NCBI GenBank assembly: GCA_006535965.1
Contig: QEAR01000078.1
Span: 33,041-97,040, forward strand
From: Spizellomyces sp. 'palustris'
Taxonomy: Eukaryota > Chytridiomycota > Chytridiomycetes > Spizellomycetales > Spizellomycetaceae
Direction: 5' to 3'
Length of the DNA: 64,000 nt
Below are positions 1 to 11,697 of the stretch, one piece after another. A model generated the notes under the pieces. The model saw nothing but the letters and a program-made list of their open reading frames with translations, was not told the origin of the DNA and did no database searches. The position numbers and the translations under genes are program-made. Each line of letters opens with the position of its first letter. The stretch's first letter is position 1.

Positions 1-2009
1 TGAATATGCCCGTCGGGTTTGGAGGCATCCCAAGGTTGATCGCAGATGTAGTATCCCCTTCGCTCCAGTTGAATGTATTCGCCCTTCTTCACGTTTCGAA
101 GGTTGGCATCTCCGAGCGCTTCAGTCTGCAATTGACATATATGAAGCACATCTTCGAAAGTGCAATGCTGATCTAATGCATACCTGGAATTCGGACACTG
201 GAGTCACAAAATCCTTCACATTGTCCGCTTCCTCTAACTTCTTCTTTGTGATCAAGTAATCGAAGTCGTGGAGCATGACATTAACAGGCGTACTCTCTAA
301 CTTTCCAGCTGTTGCCCGAGATAGCCAAGTCAGCTTCTTCTTTGTCTTTTTAAAATCGCCGTCAAGGTTGAGCTTGATGTTGATAAGCTCGATGTGGGAT
401 CCATCTGAGGACATGGTGATGCTCTCAACGATTACATTTCCCCAGTCCATGAAAGTGACCTGCAAAGAGGTGAACATTATTAGGTTAATAATGTTCAGTC
501 TTTACCTTATACGCTATCGCTGCTCACCTCTTCACCGACTTCCAATGCCTTCGCGTCATCAAAGGCGAGGTAGAGCTCGCCAGAGAAGGTGGTTAGTTTT
601 GTTCCCACATCCGGATTCTTCTTGTGCTTGGGCATCTCTTTGGTGTGTGGTTCAACAGTCTCCCCTACGACATTGACGGGTGTACTGATAGAGAAATATG
701 AGTAAAGGAATTCGTGCTAAGGTAGATGGATATGTGCATACATGTTTTTGAGATCCAAAGCAGTATGTCTTGGTGCGATGGGATCAATGACCTTCTTGTT
801 CAACGCCCAAATTTTATCCCACTCAAGATCGAGGTTCTTTTGAGAAGCTCCCTGCATGAGGATGTATTGCCGGAGTGCCTCAATTGTCATACCACGCCGA
901 CGAATGCCTCTGATGGTTGGGAAACGTGGGTCGTCCCATCCGCTCACGAGACCCTCGTTGACGAACCATGTCAATTTGCGCTTAGACAAGAGAGTATACA
1001 CGAAATTGATACGACTGAGAGCGTGGCTATTAGATCCTGTATCCTCGATTTCACACAACCAACTCACTCACCTGTAATCCCAAATGTGCACCCATCGCAA
1101 ATTCAGGGTCTTCAGGACCCATTCATACTGTGGGTTGCGGTCACGGTACTCATTGGTACGCAGGGCATGCGTTACACCTTCAATGGAGTCGACAACGGGA
1201 CATGCGAAGTCGTATGTTGGGTAGATTTTCCACTTATCACCAGTTCGATGATGTGGGATAAGGTTACAGCGGTATAGCGTAGGATCCCGAAGTGCCTTAT
1301 TCTTATTCTTCATGTCCATTTTAGCACGCAGGCAACATTTTAACCCCTAAAGAATAGAACGCAGATTAACATCCTGCTTTCGATCACGTGAGCTGCATTG
1401 GTGCTCACAAACTCGGTGCCATTTTTCATCTCGTCAAATCGCCTTAGGTTTTCCTCAATCGATACATCCCGGTTCTTTGATTCCTTTCCTTCGAAGCGCT
1501 CAGCCCGCATCTAATTGGATTTGTCAATGAGAGAGACATCTCGGCAAGAAACGTCTCCCGTGCAACACTTACAGTATCGACGTCGGTGTCATCCACATAT
1601 GCCTTCCCGAGTTTGATGAGATCTACGGCGTACTTGTAGATGATGTCAAAACTGTCTGAGGTGTATGTAATGACATCGCCTTTAACACCGATCAGCAACA
1701 GGTCCTCCTTAATCGACTCTTCAAACTCGCTCTTATTGGGTATTCAAGTCATTAAGCCTGCGTTAGCTCAAAGGGAGAGAGTAAACCGCATACCTTCTCC
1801 TTGCTGGGATTTGTGTCATCAAAACGAACGATAAGTTTGCCTTCGTAGAGGCGAGCAAAATAGTCGTTCAACAAGGCAGCTTTGGCGTGACCGATGTGGA
1901 GGTAGCCACTTGGCTCGGGAGGAAACCGCGTTACAACTTGGCCATGCACTACATCTTTGAGGCCAATATCGAACGAGCCCTGATCCTTTCCAACTGCTTT
2001 GGCGGCCAT
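1..2009 (-). CDS. GUS1: cytosolic glutamate--tRNA ligase (GluRS), 3' end outside window
   Basis: Class I synthetase that charges tRNA-Glu in the cytosol. Eight exons can be followed: 2009-1794, 1731-1573, 1510-1409, 1346-1072, 1014-742, 684-528, 459-184 and 125 to beyond base 1. They join in phase to about 527 residues. Exon 1 carries [18 protein letters not shown], with the HIGH nucleotide-binding motif and the eukaryotic GluRS context. Exon 5 carries LLSKRKL, the KMSKS-type motif. The later exons match the beta-barrel anticodon-binding half. The start ([11 protein letters not shown]) lies only about 25 residues before HIGH, so the GST-like N-terminal domain of yeast GUS1 is absent unless an unseen upstream exon exists. 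The gene is divergent from EED, with 213 bases between start codons. GlnRS is the alternative, but the KRKL context and overall match favour GluRS. Confidence 0.92.
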
Positions 2010-2222
2010 GTTGGGAATTCTTGAGTGTAGTTCCGCAGGACCTGCGATTACTTGAGGTCAAAAAAGTGGGTGAGTCACACGCACAAATGCCGTTTGAATC
2101 AGGTTCGAATCATGTCCGAACGGGTTTGTCACGTGCTGTCCGAATTACCGTTTGGACCTGGGTTTGGACTTTCAAGCAATCTTCCAAGGTCTCCCCAACA
2201 AACGAGAATCCGGAACAGCATA
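2010..2222. promoter_or_regulatory. shared divergent promoter region, GUS1 / EED
   Basis: The 213 bases between the two start codons hold the regulatory DNA of both genes. An E-box-like CACGTG lies near 2139. The EED reading frame is open upstream of its chosen ATG, so some of this stretch could be coding if an earlier ATG is used. Confidence 0.4.
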
Positions 2223-4089
2223 ATGAAACGCACCAGAGAAGAGAGCGTGCTGCTCGTTAATACAGATGACAAGTTTGACGATGACTCCCACCAAAATAGA
2301 AGGCTGAAGCCCGAGCCCACACCAAATACCATTTCCTCACAACCAGCTCAGGACCTGACACTGACTCTAACCGAGAAACCACAACCTCTACCACCTGGAA
2401 AAGATGAAATTCTTAGCTCGCTCAGACTGAGACGGATAGTCAGAGAAAACCATGGTAGCTGCATCAACCAATGCGTATTTTTTCCTTCAACAAATACGTT
2501 GGCAAGTGAGCAGGACGCAGGGACAGCAAGCAATGTATTGGCAACAATCGGAGGACCACAAGTAAATAGTTTGCCATTCTCCTCGCGTAAAGCTTTTCTT
2601 CAAAGCATACTAACTACCATTACGTGTGTAGGCGAATTTCTATGATAATGAACACTGCGGTGATCATCTAGATATAATGTCCCATTTTGTAGTCAATGGA
2701 GTGGGATACTGCAAGGACGCAGAGGAATTGCCAACTGAGGTAGAGCCAAAAGTCGTTATATGATTGATAACGGCAACCCGATCACTTACATGGCATTAGA
2801 CACCAGAACTACTAACATGCTGCTGGCTTCATGTGGATCAAGATGCTGTCCTCGCCGCCGCTGGAACTGACACTGATATCCACATACTGAGCGTAACCCG
2901 CTCCGAGGAAATTGCCAGACTGAAAGGGCATACAGGTATGTACGTCAGATCTTCACGTCTCTCGTTGTCTTTGTTTAATGGCTATATACCAATTCATAAT
3001 CTTCGCCAGATCGCATCCTTGACCTCCAACCGCATCCCACCGACGTAAATCTGCTCCTATCCGTTAGCGATGACGGAAACGTCAAGTTATGGCACGTGCG
3101 GGCTAAAAAATGCTTATGCGTGTACTTCGTCAAGGCCACGGCTGCTGTACGTCTTTTATTGTGTTCATCATCAGTGTTCCAACGTTCATAGCGTCCTCCT
3201 GCACCAGGCCTTTCACCCAAACGGAATGTCCTTCTTGACGTCAAGCTCCAAAGGTGTGGTGGTAGACTGGGAGATTCCGGAAGACCTGCTCCATTTGTCC
3301 CAAAATGAGGCTGTAGCGGCTCCAGTGGAACATATTGACGAGGGGCAACAGGTTCTTTGGAGTGATCAATTGCATGGAAATAACTATATCGGTAGACTTG
3401 TGAAATCGTTGAAATCAATCGTGGACACATCCTGAACCTTTATTGACTAGACTGCATACGATATGTGGATGAAAAGGTCTTATCGAAGTCTGTTAATGGC
3501 AAAGTTGTCTTCTGGGATCCAATATCTGCAGAGGTGGGTATCTGAATATCCGAAAATTTAACATGGTGATAGTAAACTTACACGGTTAGTATGCTCAGAT
3601 AATCCATTCTTTCACAATAAAAGGAAGTAGCGGTAGCAACAACTGTCGTTTCGATGTGAGGTCGGTTACCCATTGAAGCTAGTTGCGCACAGTGCGCGAT
3701 TGCAGTAGTAACCTACGTCATGGCAGCTCCTGCGGACAATATTTTTGCATCGGGAACCCATCAGGCAACGTTTTTATATATAATCTAGCTCGGGGAGAGC
3801 TCATTTCAACGTTGGACCATTCGAGGTCAACCAAAACCGTCCGTTGTTGTGCATTTTCTCACGACTGCCGGTGAGTGACACCCTTGCCCCTGCGGTGGTT
3901 GGACTACGCTGATAACCCACTCGACAGCAACATTATATACGCCGGGGATGACGCATTGATATGGAGGTAACGCGCCCAAACACAAATCAATTTGTGTAAA
4001 CTGGCAACTAATGAGACTCCGATTGTATCAGATTTGATTACATCAGTGAAGAAATGTTACAAGAGTGGAACGACGAAGAGTCCGACTGA
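2223..4089 (+). CDS. EED/ESC-like WD40 protein, candidate Polycomb repressive complex 2 subunit
   Basis: WD40 beta-propeller. In EED, this fold reads trimethylated H3K27 and activates the EZH2-type methyltransferase. The coding sequence is split by several introns; exons were joined by frame and splice sites. Blocks appear in EED order: NVLATIGGPQ (EED 'VFATVGSNRV'), DAVLAAAGTDTDIHILS, PHPTDVNLLLSVSDDGNVKL ('[20 protein letters not shown]'), NYIDCIRYVDEKVLSKSVNG ('[20 protein letters not shown]'), then CIGNPSGNVFIYNLARGEL and IIYAGDDALIW. DCIRY..LSKS is far more typical of EED than of generic WD40 proteins. The start MKRTREESV is preferred for its basic, unstructured N-terminus; the frame is open upstream to 2052. 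The stop is 8 bases from the GPI8 stop. The splice around 3590-3710 is the least certain. Confidence 0.82.
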
Positions 4090-4097
4090 ACTTTACA

Positions 4098-5690
4098 TCA
4101 CATTACTCGTGAAAGAAACCATACTCCGGCCATGAATCCCATTAGACCCAATAAAAATGGTATTGATACTGCCCCACGTTCTGAATGCACTTGCAGCACG
4201 TTATTACGGGAAGGGGGAACCATGGATTTCCGTCTTCCGCTACCGAATTTCGGTGGATGATGCTGCTTTGTCGACGTCTCACTCTGCAGGTTACCGGTCT
4301 TCAGCTTATACCCCTCTGTTGTTAGTTGTACGTTCTGGACTCCGCCGAAGAAGTCCGTGACCAATGCCTATATAGAGAAGGCATTAACATGAATGTTTGA
4401 AAACAAGAGATACGACGACCCTACATTTTCCGGCCTCCGTGGGTATAAGTCTGTTCTTATGCCGGGAGTGGACGCAATCGCCTGCGTGTCATAAGTACTA
4501 AACTGTAGAGGAGACAAATACATTCAGTGTGACAAAATCTTCCCACTCACAGAAGTGGGATATTTTACCAGTTGCTGCAAGGTGGATTGGTCTTCACCCT
4601 TGAGTTTTTCCAGTGTCTCCAGATTGTAGTATGTGAACCGATCAATAACCGCTACACCGATGTCGGGATCGACATGATGAGAGTACGAGTTTTGTCCAAC
4701 CTCAGCGGATGCCGCCGCCAGAATGTTTGGAGAGTAGATGCGCTTGTACATCGATGCCGCTTGGCAAGTGTCGATCATGAAAAATATCTCATGATATCTA
4801 CCATTTCAAGTGTTTTAGATTACGCCAAAACACCAATTTGCAAACATGTGACTTACCGATTTTTTTCATACATCTGAGCAAACGCATCTGCAATGTCATG
4901 GCTACCGATTTCTTCTGCGTCCTGGAACTTTAGGAACTCATCGCCACCATGGCCTGTCATGTAAACCAGAACATTGCTCCGGTCATCGGTCAAAAGTCGC
5001 TTGGATCTGGGAACGTCGGGATCATGCCGACCTGATTCATGTACATGTGTAAGTGAGCCAATCAAAGCTTGAATAATGCATAGACATACCCGTTAACAAC
5101 CGAATGAAGTTCTCCACAGTTACTTCGTAACCTCTATAGTCGACTTCCACGTTGCGTCCATAGAGATCAATGAATCGACCAGCATTATTATAGATAGTGG
5201 CTGGGAAGTGATTTCTCGGGTTACATGCAACGTCGTCAGATAGCATGAGAATGATATTCGAGTCAGGTATGCCCAAACGCTTCACAGTATGGTATATGGA
5301 AAGTGTGTTTGCGATGTGCCTGGGTACAAATGGTTCACTCATCAGGTACTTGTCACAGACGTCTTTTCTAGTTAGCGATTACCTGTAATTAAACCAGAAG
5401 CGGGAAGTGCAGACCTGCATCAGACAGGTTGTCAGATACAACAGGCAAGTCTGTTCGTTCAAATCCTTTCAAGTTCTCACCAGCACAGCCCAATTATTTG
5501 TATGTCCGCTGCTAGCAAAGAATCCCTCTATAGCAGCCTCATTTATGTCCGGCTGCGGTGACCACAACGCCAAGGAAAGGTTGGTTGGAGCATCTGACGG
5601 TATGGGGGGTGTCGCTTGAGTGTGGGTTAGGGCACAGAGAGCGGAAAGCAATGCGAAAATGTAAGGTATCGAACGGCGATGAACCCTGTG
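4098..5690 (-). CDS. GPI8: GPI transamidase catalytic subunit (GPI8/PIG-K), C13 cysteine protease family
   Basis: Catalytic subunit of the ER GPI-anchor transamidase, which cuts the C-terminal signal of a proprotein and joins the new end to the GPI lipid. The exons read HTNNWAVL / [11 protein letters not shown] / [20 protein letters not shown], a near-perfect GPI8 match. The catalytic His is in [11 protein letters not shown] (near 4950) and the catalytic Cys in [11 protein letters not shown] (near 4770). The C-terminus has a membrane segment ([17 protein letters not shown]). The first visible exon encodes a hydrophobic signal peptide ([15 protein letters not shown]). The initiator ATG was not found: the frame is open to about 5690, near acceptor-like sites, so a short upstream exon is likely. 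The gene converges on EED. Confidence 0.9.
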
Positions 5691-6178
5691 AAATAGTGCG
5701 TGAGATCCTGCGGCAGAAACTGTCTGGGAATGACAAGGTTTACCTACATTGGATCTATTCTAGGCAACATTCAGTGTCAATCTCTAGCGTTGCTGATGGC
5801 ACACACGAGCCGATGACCATGCCAACAACCTGTGGAACCGCCCGACTGTGCCATCGGCGCGTTTGGTTCAAGTTCCGCCAAAGAATGTTTCATTGAGATG
5901 ATAAAGCAGCAGCAAAAATCCTATGGTTTTACAAGATTATATACTAACCCGCCAAAGCCTTGCCAAAGAGAAAACCTTCATCGGGAGAAAGAAACCAAGC
6001 AACACCAAGTAGTCCAGCAATGCCAGTGATACGTACAGGAAAAGACCCAAGGAACATCCATCGTTCTGCTAAGCTCATTGCTTTCGGCAATGACAACAAA
6101 ACCGTTACCATTTTCTTATAGACCGAGTTAGTTTGCCATATCATGTTGAATGAATGGAATGCTCCTACAACCGATAAC
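5691..6178. other. intergenic region, GPI8 upstream
   Basis: Holds the GPI8 promoter and the 3' end of the next minus-strand gene. A minus-strand frame at 5944-6110 could encode about 44 residues with a hydrophobic stretch, but nothing supports it as a gene. An ACTGTGCCA element lies at 5845-5853, matching part of a motif seen in three other intergenic regions. Confidence 0.3.
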
Positions 6179-7355
6179 TCATTCCCAGCTGGACGTTGAC
6201 TCTTCTTCATAGAGTTCACTGAAAGTTAGGTCTGAACCGTGCCATCCACTTATCGATCCTTCACACCCCGTGCAAAAGCCTTCTGCTGAGCCTGGTAGAT
6301 CCTCTTCCCATCCGGATACGGGATTAGAGGGCAGATGCGCTCCATGTGCAACATAAAAAGGCTCCAGAGCCTCCTCAACCAATGCTACAGATAAGGCCAT
6401 GGCATCATCCATGTCATCGGTTGCGTCAGCCACATGTGTGCAACACACATAACAATGCCTCCAATGCACATTGAACACTTCCAACTGGCCTGGCTGAATC
6501 CCTCGCGCCATCCACTGTAAGAAGACCGCTATCGTAGGTATATATTTAATCCCGTCCTCAACAACGCAAGCGCTTACGCAGTCCTGATCATCGTAAGGAA
6601 CACAGACCATGCTCCACTCTTTGAGGTTGGAATAGTGTGGCTGTGGCGATGTGGCGAACACGGTATCCCATTCGATTCGAAAATCATCCTCGAGGGTGAC
6701 GTGGTGAATTCTGATGCTTTGAAGGCGAGTGGAAACACGAGGTCTACTCAGCCAGTGTCCCACGCAGGCGAAAATGTGCACGGGGTGAGCTTCAAGGTGG
6801 ATATGTGTTAGATTTTTGAACAGATGGAGAAAATCACCCACATCAGTGCAAAGGAACTTCTCTGCGCTAATGTAAAGACTCCTGAGATTAACAAATTTTT
6901 TGGCTAGCTTAAGGATTGGCCAATCGGATTCGATATTTACATCCGCTATCAATGAGCAAATATGAATTAGCATGTAAGATGTACATGAACAATACTCTCC
7001 TGCCCCTACCTTGACTGAAAAACCTAACCAAGGGCGATAGCTCCAATTTCTGGTCACCTTCAGCAGATATTGGCAGCACAAGAGATTTGATTAACTGTGC
7101 TTTCGAGATAAAATGCTGAGTCATGGTCGGCATAAGCCAGCAAGAACTCCAACGGACACGCTGTACATGCCCTCGAGTGCTTTTGGACACACGTTCAAGG
7201 CGAGCCATGAGACGATGCCAACTTCGAATGTCCTGATCAAGCAGTTCGGCGCTGATTTGCAGATAACTCCGCGGATTTGCCATTTGGACGGCCATGGGCA
7301 ACGCCGAAACAACATATGGAAAGATGTCAGCAGTAAGTACTGAAGACTTGGTCAT
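6179..7355 (-). CDS. F-box-like / LRR-like hypothetical protein
   Basis: Two-exon model. Exon 1 starts at ATG 7355 (MTKSSVLTADIFPYVVSALP) and resembles the degenerate F-box of fungal proteins, in which LPxEI-type helices begin the protein. A GTAGGG donor near 7013 and a TAG acceptor near 6944 join it to a long second exon. The second exon has irregular leucine-rich spacing (NLRSLYISAEKF, NLTHIHLEAHPVHIF, STRLQSIRIHHVTLED, NLKEWSMV), as in fungal F-box/LRR proteins that recruit SCF substrates. The protein ends EEESTSSWE at 6179. The frame stays open upstream of 7355 to an ATG at 7787, so the gene may be longer. The family is inferred from pattern only, and no specific orthologue is recognised. 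Confidence 0.42.
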
Positions 7356-8479
7356 GTTAATGATTGTGATGCCGAAAGTGGACCTTGAGGTAGAAAGACA
7401 ACAATTGCAATAAGAGGCTACTTGCAGAAAGCGGCTACAATAAAGGATAAAGTAGATCCTCTGTATAAAAGCATCTAATCGTGCCTGTCGTGTGGAAGCT
7501 CCTACTCTAATAAATAAGCTCCAGCGAACTTCAGTTCCTAACTGACACTGCATAGAGCTGCAATTGGCTATCTCAACGCCGCTATAGTAACGGTCTCGGC
7601 GACCACGAATTACCCGTGGTCCAAAAAAGCTGATGGAGACACTTTCAACATCCTTGCATTTTGCCCTCCAGAGTTCCAACACGCTCAGGCCGTTGCTCGT
7701 TTCGCACACCCTCGACATATATGATGTTTCAGCGTTGGCTGACCACAAAACGGACATGTTGATATATTGCGTAAAGGTTTCAGCCATTTTGTTGCCATTC
7801 GCAAACGCTGCATGTCCAATCAGTCAGATCCTTCAAATCTTTGTGCGAGTCCACATGATGACCCTACCTTTTTCCTGTGTGTTGTCTTCTTCTTTGGTAC
7901 AGCCCATAAAATTCCGGATAACCATTCCAGTGCAGCTCCCGCGGTCCCCGTTATTCTTGTTGGGATTGAAAGGGCAAGAGGCGGCCGCAATGTCGGGAGA
8001 GTTGTGCGGAAAATGGAAGTCGAAATGGCAGGGAAGCGGCCGGGTAGAGAAAGTGATGTCATTGTGGGACCCAACGACAAGGACTTTAAGCAGCAAACGA
8101 CCGTGGTGACCTCTGGTTGATCGTTGCCCAAGGTCTGAATGACAGCAAACACGGTTGTCAAAACGCTGCTTTCGCGATCCAAGTTCGTCGTCGTCGTCAA
8201 TGGCAACATACAAGTCATGTGAAATAATCAAGTAAGCGCATTATGTAATGGCGTGATCGGTTCTTGCCTTCCCGTCGAGTGACGTAAAAGGTGGAGGATT
8301 TCAGTCACAAGCCATCACAATCAAATTACGCTTCAATCATATAAATAGTGCAGGGCTGAGAGGTTGGGGGATCAGGAAGCTCGCTTGCGCCCTTTTGCTT
8401 TTGTTTTTGCCAGAGCACCTACTTCTGTTCTAAATAATATCAGTTTGATTCATTCCTTCCTCCACAAGACTTTACCATT
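7356..8479. other. intergenic, with an uncertain minus-strand frame 7617-7787
   Basis: The frame from ATG 7787 (MAETFTQYINMSVLW) runs for about 57 residues to a GT site near 7617. It could be an upstream exon or a fragment of a related F-box/LRR gene. The open frames at 7820-8231 overlap on both strands and look like chance. Nothing else is recognised before the tetraspanin start. Confidence 0.25.
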
Positions 8480-9581
8480 ATGGGTAAAGGAGGTGCTTAT
8501 CCAGACCAAATGTTCAAAACAGCAAAATGGGCGACCCTTGCGGTCAGCTTTTTGACCGCGGTATGTTCTGAGTGATGGAAGATCATCGCCTGGATGAGCG
8601 TTCGACGCTGACTTGCTTTCTTGTTTTGAATCATAGCTGCTCGGTGCAGCGCTCATCGGTTTGGGTGTCTACGGTCTACTCAACCCTCTAGGTGAGCCAA
8701 TCCACGTCTAAGAGAATCAATATACATTAAGGAATCCACTAAGTACTGTTCTTCACAAGCGTAGGCTCGGCACTGGTGCCGATGACACTCCCAATAGTAG
8801 CAATTGCTGTGGGAACTTCAGTTTTCATCCTTTCGATTCTAGGATGCTTCGGTTCAGCTATGGAGCATCGTACCATTGTGTGGGTTTATTTTGGAATGAT
8901 GCTGGCTCTGGTCATCTTGCAATTTGTGGTTGGGATCGTTGCGTTAACCAACCGCGGTGATACCGTAAGCAGCCTAGTTTCACTTGATCTCACCTTCCAC
9001 CGATCTCACGTTCCTGATATCCAAAAAGATCAATGAACTAGTCGACAAGCGGTGGGACTATCTCTACCACAACAAGCCGCGACACATCCGCGATATCGAA
9101 GATCAATACGAGTGCTGTGGACTAAAGTACCTCAATGACCGAGCGTGGCCCAAATATGGCGAAACATGCACTGAGAAGTTTGGGTACCAGCGCTCGTGTT
9201 TGGATCCTGTAAAGAGGGAATGGGATGAGAGGCAAAAGCAGTTCGGGATTGGTGTTTGCGTACTGGCTGCCCTGCAGGTAGGCCATCATCTTAAATATGA
9301 GCTGCCATTGACTTTAGATATTGAACTCTTTACAGCTTCTGGGGCTTATCCCAACGTACTACCTGGCAAGCCGACTTCCATCTCTTGAAGAACGTGAGAG
9401 GGACCTGCTCGAAGAGCACCGCCGTCTCTTACATGAGACGCAGAATCGAGGAGGATACGGAACCCATGGTCAAGGTCCATGGGAAGGTGCACGCCCAGGT
9501 GGAACCCTCCAGCATCCCGTCGGTGGGCCTGCAGGAGCTTACACATACCCCACCAACCGTCCTGGTTCGCGAGGTGCCTGA
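8480..9581 (+). CDS. tetraspanin-like membrane protein
   Basis: Four-pass plasma-membrane organiser. The phase-checked exons are 8480-8560, 8637-8691, 8765-8964, 9029-9277 and 9336-9581, giving 276 residues. TM1 is split by intron 1 (WATLAVSFLTA / LLGAALIGLGVYGL). TM2 and TM3 are in exon 3 (PIVAIAVGTSVFILSILGCF and VYFGMMLALVILQFVVGIV). The large extracellular loop carries the diagnostic CCG (YECCGLKYL) and further cysteines (ETC, SC). TM4 spans the last intron (FGIGVCVLAALQ / LLGLIPTYYLA). The cytosolic tail is charged, then Gly/Pro-rich. The CCG plus four-helix layout is strong evidence for the family; the subfamily, such as fungal Pls1/Tsp types, cannot be told. Confidence 0.85.
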
Positions 9582-10105
9582 AAAGGTGTATTGTAGTCTG
9601 ACTTGTTGTCAGGTCCGGTGAAAGTGTGTGATTAACATTGTTGTGCTTCAATGGGGAGGTATGCAGTTCCTATCTGCAAACATATTCGTTCGAAATGACG
9701 TAGGCATGAGCGAGAGATTAAAAGCGAGTTGCATGTATATTCCATAGCAATCTTAAACGGCTTATATTGTGCGAGAAGGGTGATGTATTGATTTGTGAAT
9801 TTCGTACCTTTTAGTTTGCCATTAGCATCTTTTCGCGAATTATCAGATGGGAATCTGTTTTTCTAATCCAATGATCTCAAAGTCAATAGCGCGACAGTTC
9901 CAACTTGCAATAACAATTATCTACAATATATTCCGCATCAAATAGAGACAATTTACACACACATCAGCAAACAGTCCCACAGGGCAAACATTTGAGCGAG
10001 CCCAAAGGCCTTGAACCCCACAACAAATCCAAAAGATGCCAAGTGTTCCGCCAGGGTAAAACTGCACGGCATTTTTGCAATCCCGCCCCATCGCCGTCAT
10101 TCCAA
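9582..10105. other. convergent 3' regions, no gene seen
   Basis: Lies between the tetraspanin and SmD1 stop codons. It is AT-rich and has no supported coding frame, so it probably contains both 3' UTRs. Confidence 0.6.
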
Positions 10106-10602
10106 TTAACCTCGTCCTCGTCCACGGCCCCGACCACGCCCCCTTCCTCGTCCTCGCCCCCGGCCCATTGGTGCTGTGACAATGAAAAGCAAAGGTAAAG
10201 ACAGGCACAGAAAAGAAGAGAACAAACTGACTGACAGATACCTTTCCCATCTTTCTTTTTCCCTTTGCTCTTCGGCGAGTCATCAACCAACAGGGTATCA
10301 AGTGGCAAAGAGTCGGGCAAAATGAAATAGCGTATGTTGTTGCCACGAATGGAGAGTGTCTCGAGATTTACAGGGTCCTTGTTCCGGACAGTCATTTTCA
10401 CTGTCTTTAGGTGCGTGTTCATTTGCATGTCCACGCCGGTGATTGTGCCATGTACTATGGTGCCATTTTTGAGCTCGATCGTAACCGTCTCGTTGTTACA
10501 TTTCATGAGAAATCTATTGGAGATGGTAATAACGATGAGTGTGGTGGTTTGGGGAGAAGAATGGTCCCTGTGAGTCCATTTCATGACAAGCAGCAAGTTC
10601 AT
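10106..10602 (-). CDS. SMD1: small nuclear ribonucleoprotein Sm D1
   Basis: One of seven Sm-ring proteins that bind U1, U2, U4 and U5 snRNAs in the spliceosome. The core reads [18 protein letters not shown], then [19 protein letters not shown] (Sm1) and [20 protein letters not shown] (Sm2), matching SmD1 closely. An intron with donor GTATCT follows DGK. The last exon encodes APMG and an uninterrupted run of about ten Gly-Arg dipeptides, the methylarginine tail typical of SmD1, ending at TAA 10106. The first residues are unresolved. An AG site lies just before TTTCTCATG, so MK(L)-type codons probably sit on a short upstream exon. The unspliced frame to ATG 10602 reads MNLLLVMKW, which is not SmD1-like. 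Confidence 0.9.
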
Positions 10603-11152
10603 ACAGCCGATAGAGTTCGATGAAGCTCGGCTTTAAAGAAAGGTCCATGGCCTTTTGGTAACACTATTTTGTCACATATCCACCCATTCTCCCAGATCAT
10701 CCGCTGGGCTAGATCCGCCAATTCCTTCCCTCTGACTACGATCTCAGTACCGTCCAAACACCCTGGCCTTCGCCAGCCCTACTGTATTATCCTTCTCTTT
10801 CAATGTTCTCAATTCGCCCGTCGCCAACTTTGACAACTGTCCGAGATCTCCAGATGGCCATGTCTTGACCATTTCCTCCAAGATGGCCTACTTCAGACAA
10901 AACTTACCTGACGAGCTTCATCGTGTCAGTTTCTCAGTGGATCTGGCAATTGGGGTGGTGCTGGAGAGGATGGATGGATAGATGGCACGATGTACGGGAT
11001 GGATGGCTTCGGATGGCCTTCGGGGGAGTTGCACGACTGGCTGCCAGATTCGCGGGCCGTGGGGTCAATTTCGTTCGGTGAGTCACACAACGACAGCGCG
11101 TCTGTCCTTTCAACACTGCGTCCAAGTTTCCAGAATTTTGCAATTTTCAAAA
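10603..11152. promoter_or_regulatory. divergent promoter region, SmD1 / SRP14
   Basis: About 550 bases between two divergent housekeeping genes. Small overlapping open frames on both strands near 10926-11211 have no family signal. An ATG at 10884 opens a 30-codon frame of no recognisable type. Confidence 0.4.
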
Positions 11153-11697
11153 ATGCCCATATTATCAAACGATGCAGTGAGTACAATATCATAGTCTATA
11201 CTGTGGTGTAATTGCAATTCTGAGCCTTTCTGATTTATGACAGTTCCTGTCCCAACTCACCCGCCTATACGAAAGATCAAAAGAATCTGGAACTGTCTAC
11301 GTAACAATGAAGCGATGTATGCTGTCATGTCCTCACATGTTGCGTCCTGTAATGGTCCTAAATCCGAATATTCCTCCTATGTTCAAAGATGCGTACGATA
11401 AGCGAAAGGATAGTATAGCTTTAAGCGATCCCGAGACAGAATACCGATGTCTAGTTCGTGCTGTTGGCGGCTCGACGAAGATTAGTACTCTGGTACGTTA
11501 ATAAGAGTCATTGGAATGGACGGCGTATGTGAAATGTACTGACTTTGCAATAATATTGAAAGGTCAACCCGCAAGATACCGACAGATTCCACGACGCCTA
11601 CACAAATATCATCAGGTTACATATGGACTCTCTTAAAAAGAAGGAACGTACGAAAAAGGTCAAGAAGCCAAAAGGCGCGGTAGCAATGGATTCCTGA
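11153..11697 (+). CDS. SRP14: signal recognition particle 14 kDa subunit
   Basis: Alu-domain protein that, with SRP9 or SRP21, delays elongation during ER targeting. The phase-checked exons are 11153-11176 (MPILSNDA), 11244-11492 and 11563-11697, giving 135 residues. FLSQLTRLYERSKESGTVYV matches the SRP14 N-terminal helix and strand. YRCLVRAVGGSTKISTL and FHDAYTNIIRLHMDSLKKKE match its conserved centre and final helix. The C-terminus is Lys-rich (RTKKVKKPKGA), as in other SRP14s, and would contact SRP RNA. The central loop (KRCMLSCPHMLRPVMVLNPN) is atypical, but no usable intron was found there. The gene converges on the minus-strand gene ending at 12036. Confidence 0.85.

Noticed and set aside
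7820-8231. Overlapping frames of 117-158 codons on both strands
   Set aside because: Four frames are open at once, a sign of composition and not coding; none shows family similarity.
10411-10623. Plus-strand ATGAAGCTCG near 10620, which would encode the MKL start typical of SmD1
   Set aside because: The SmD1 core is on the minus strand, so this plus-strand match is coincidence.
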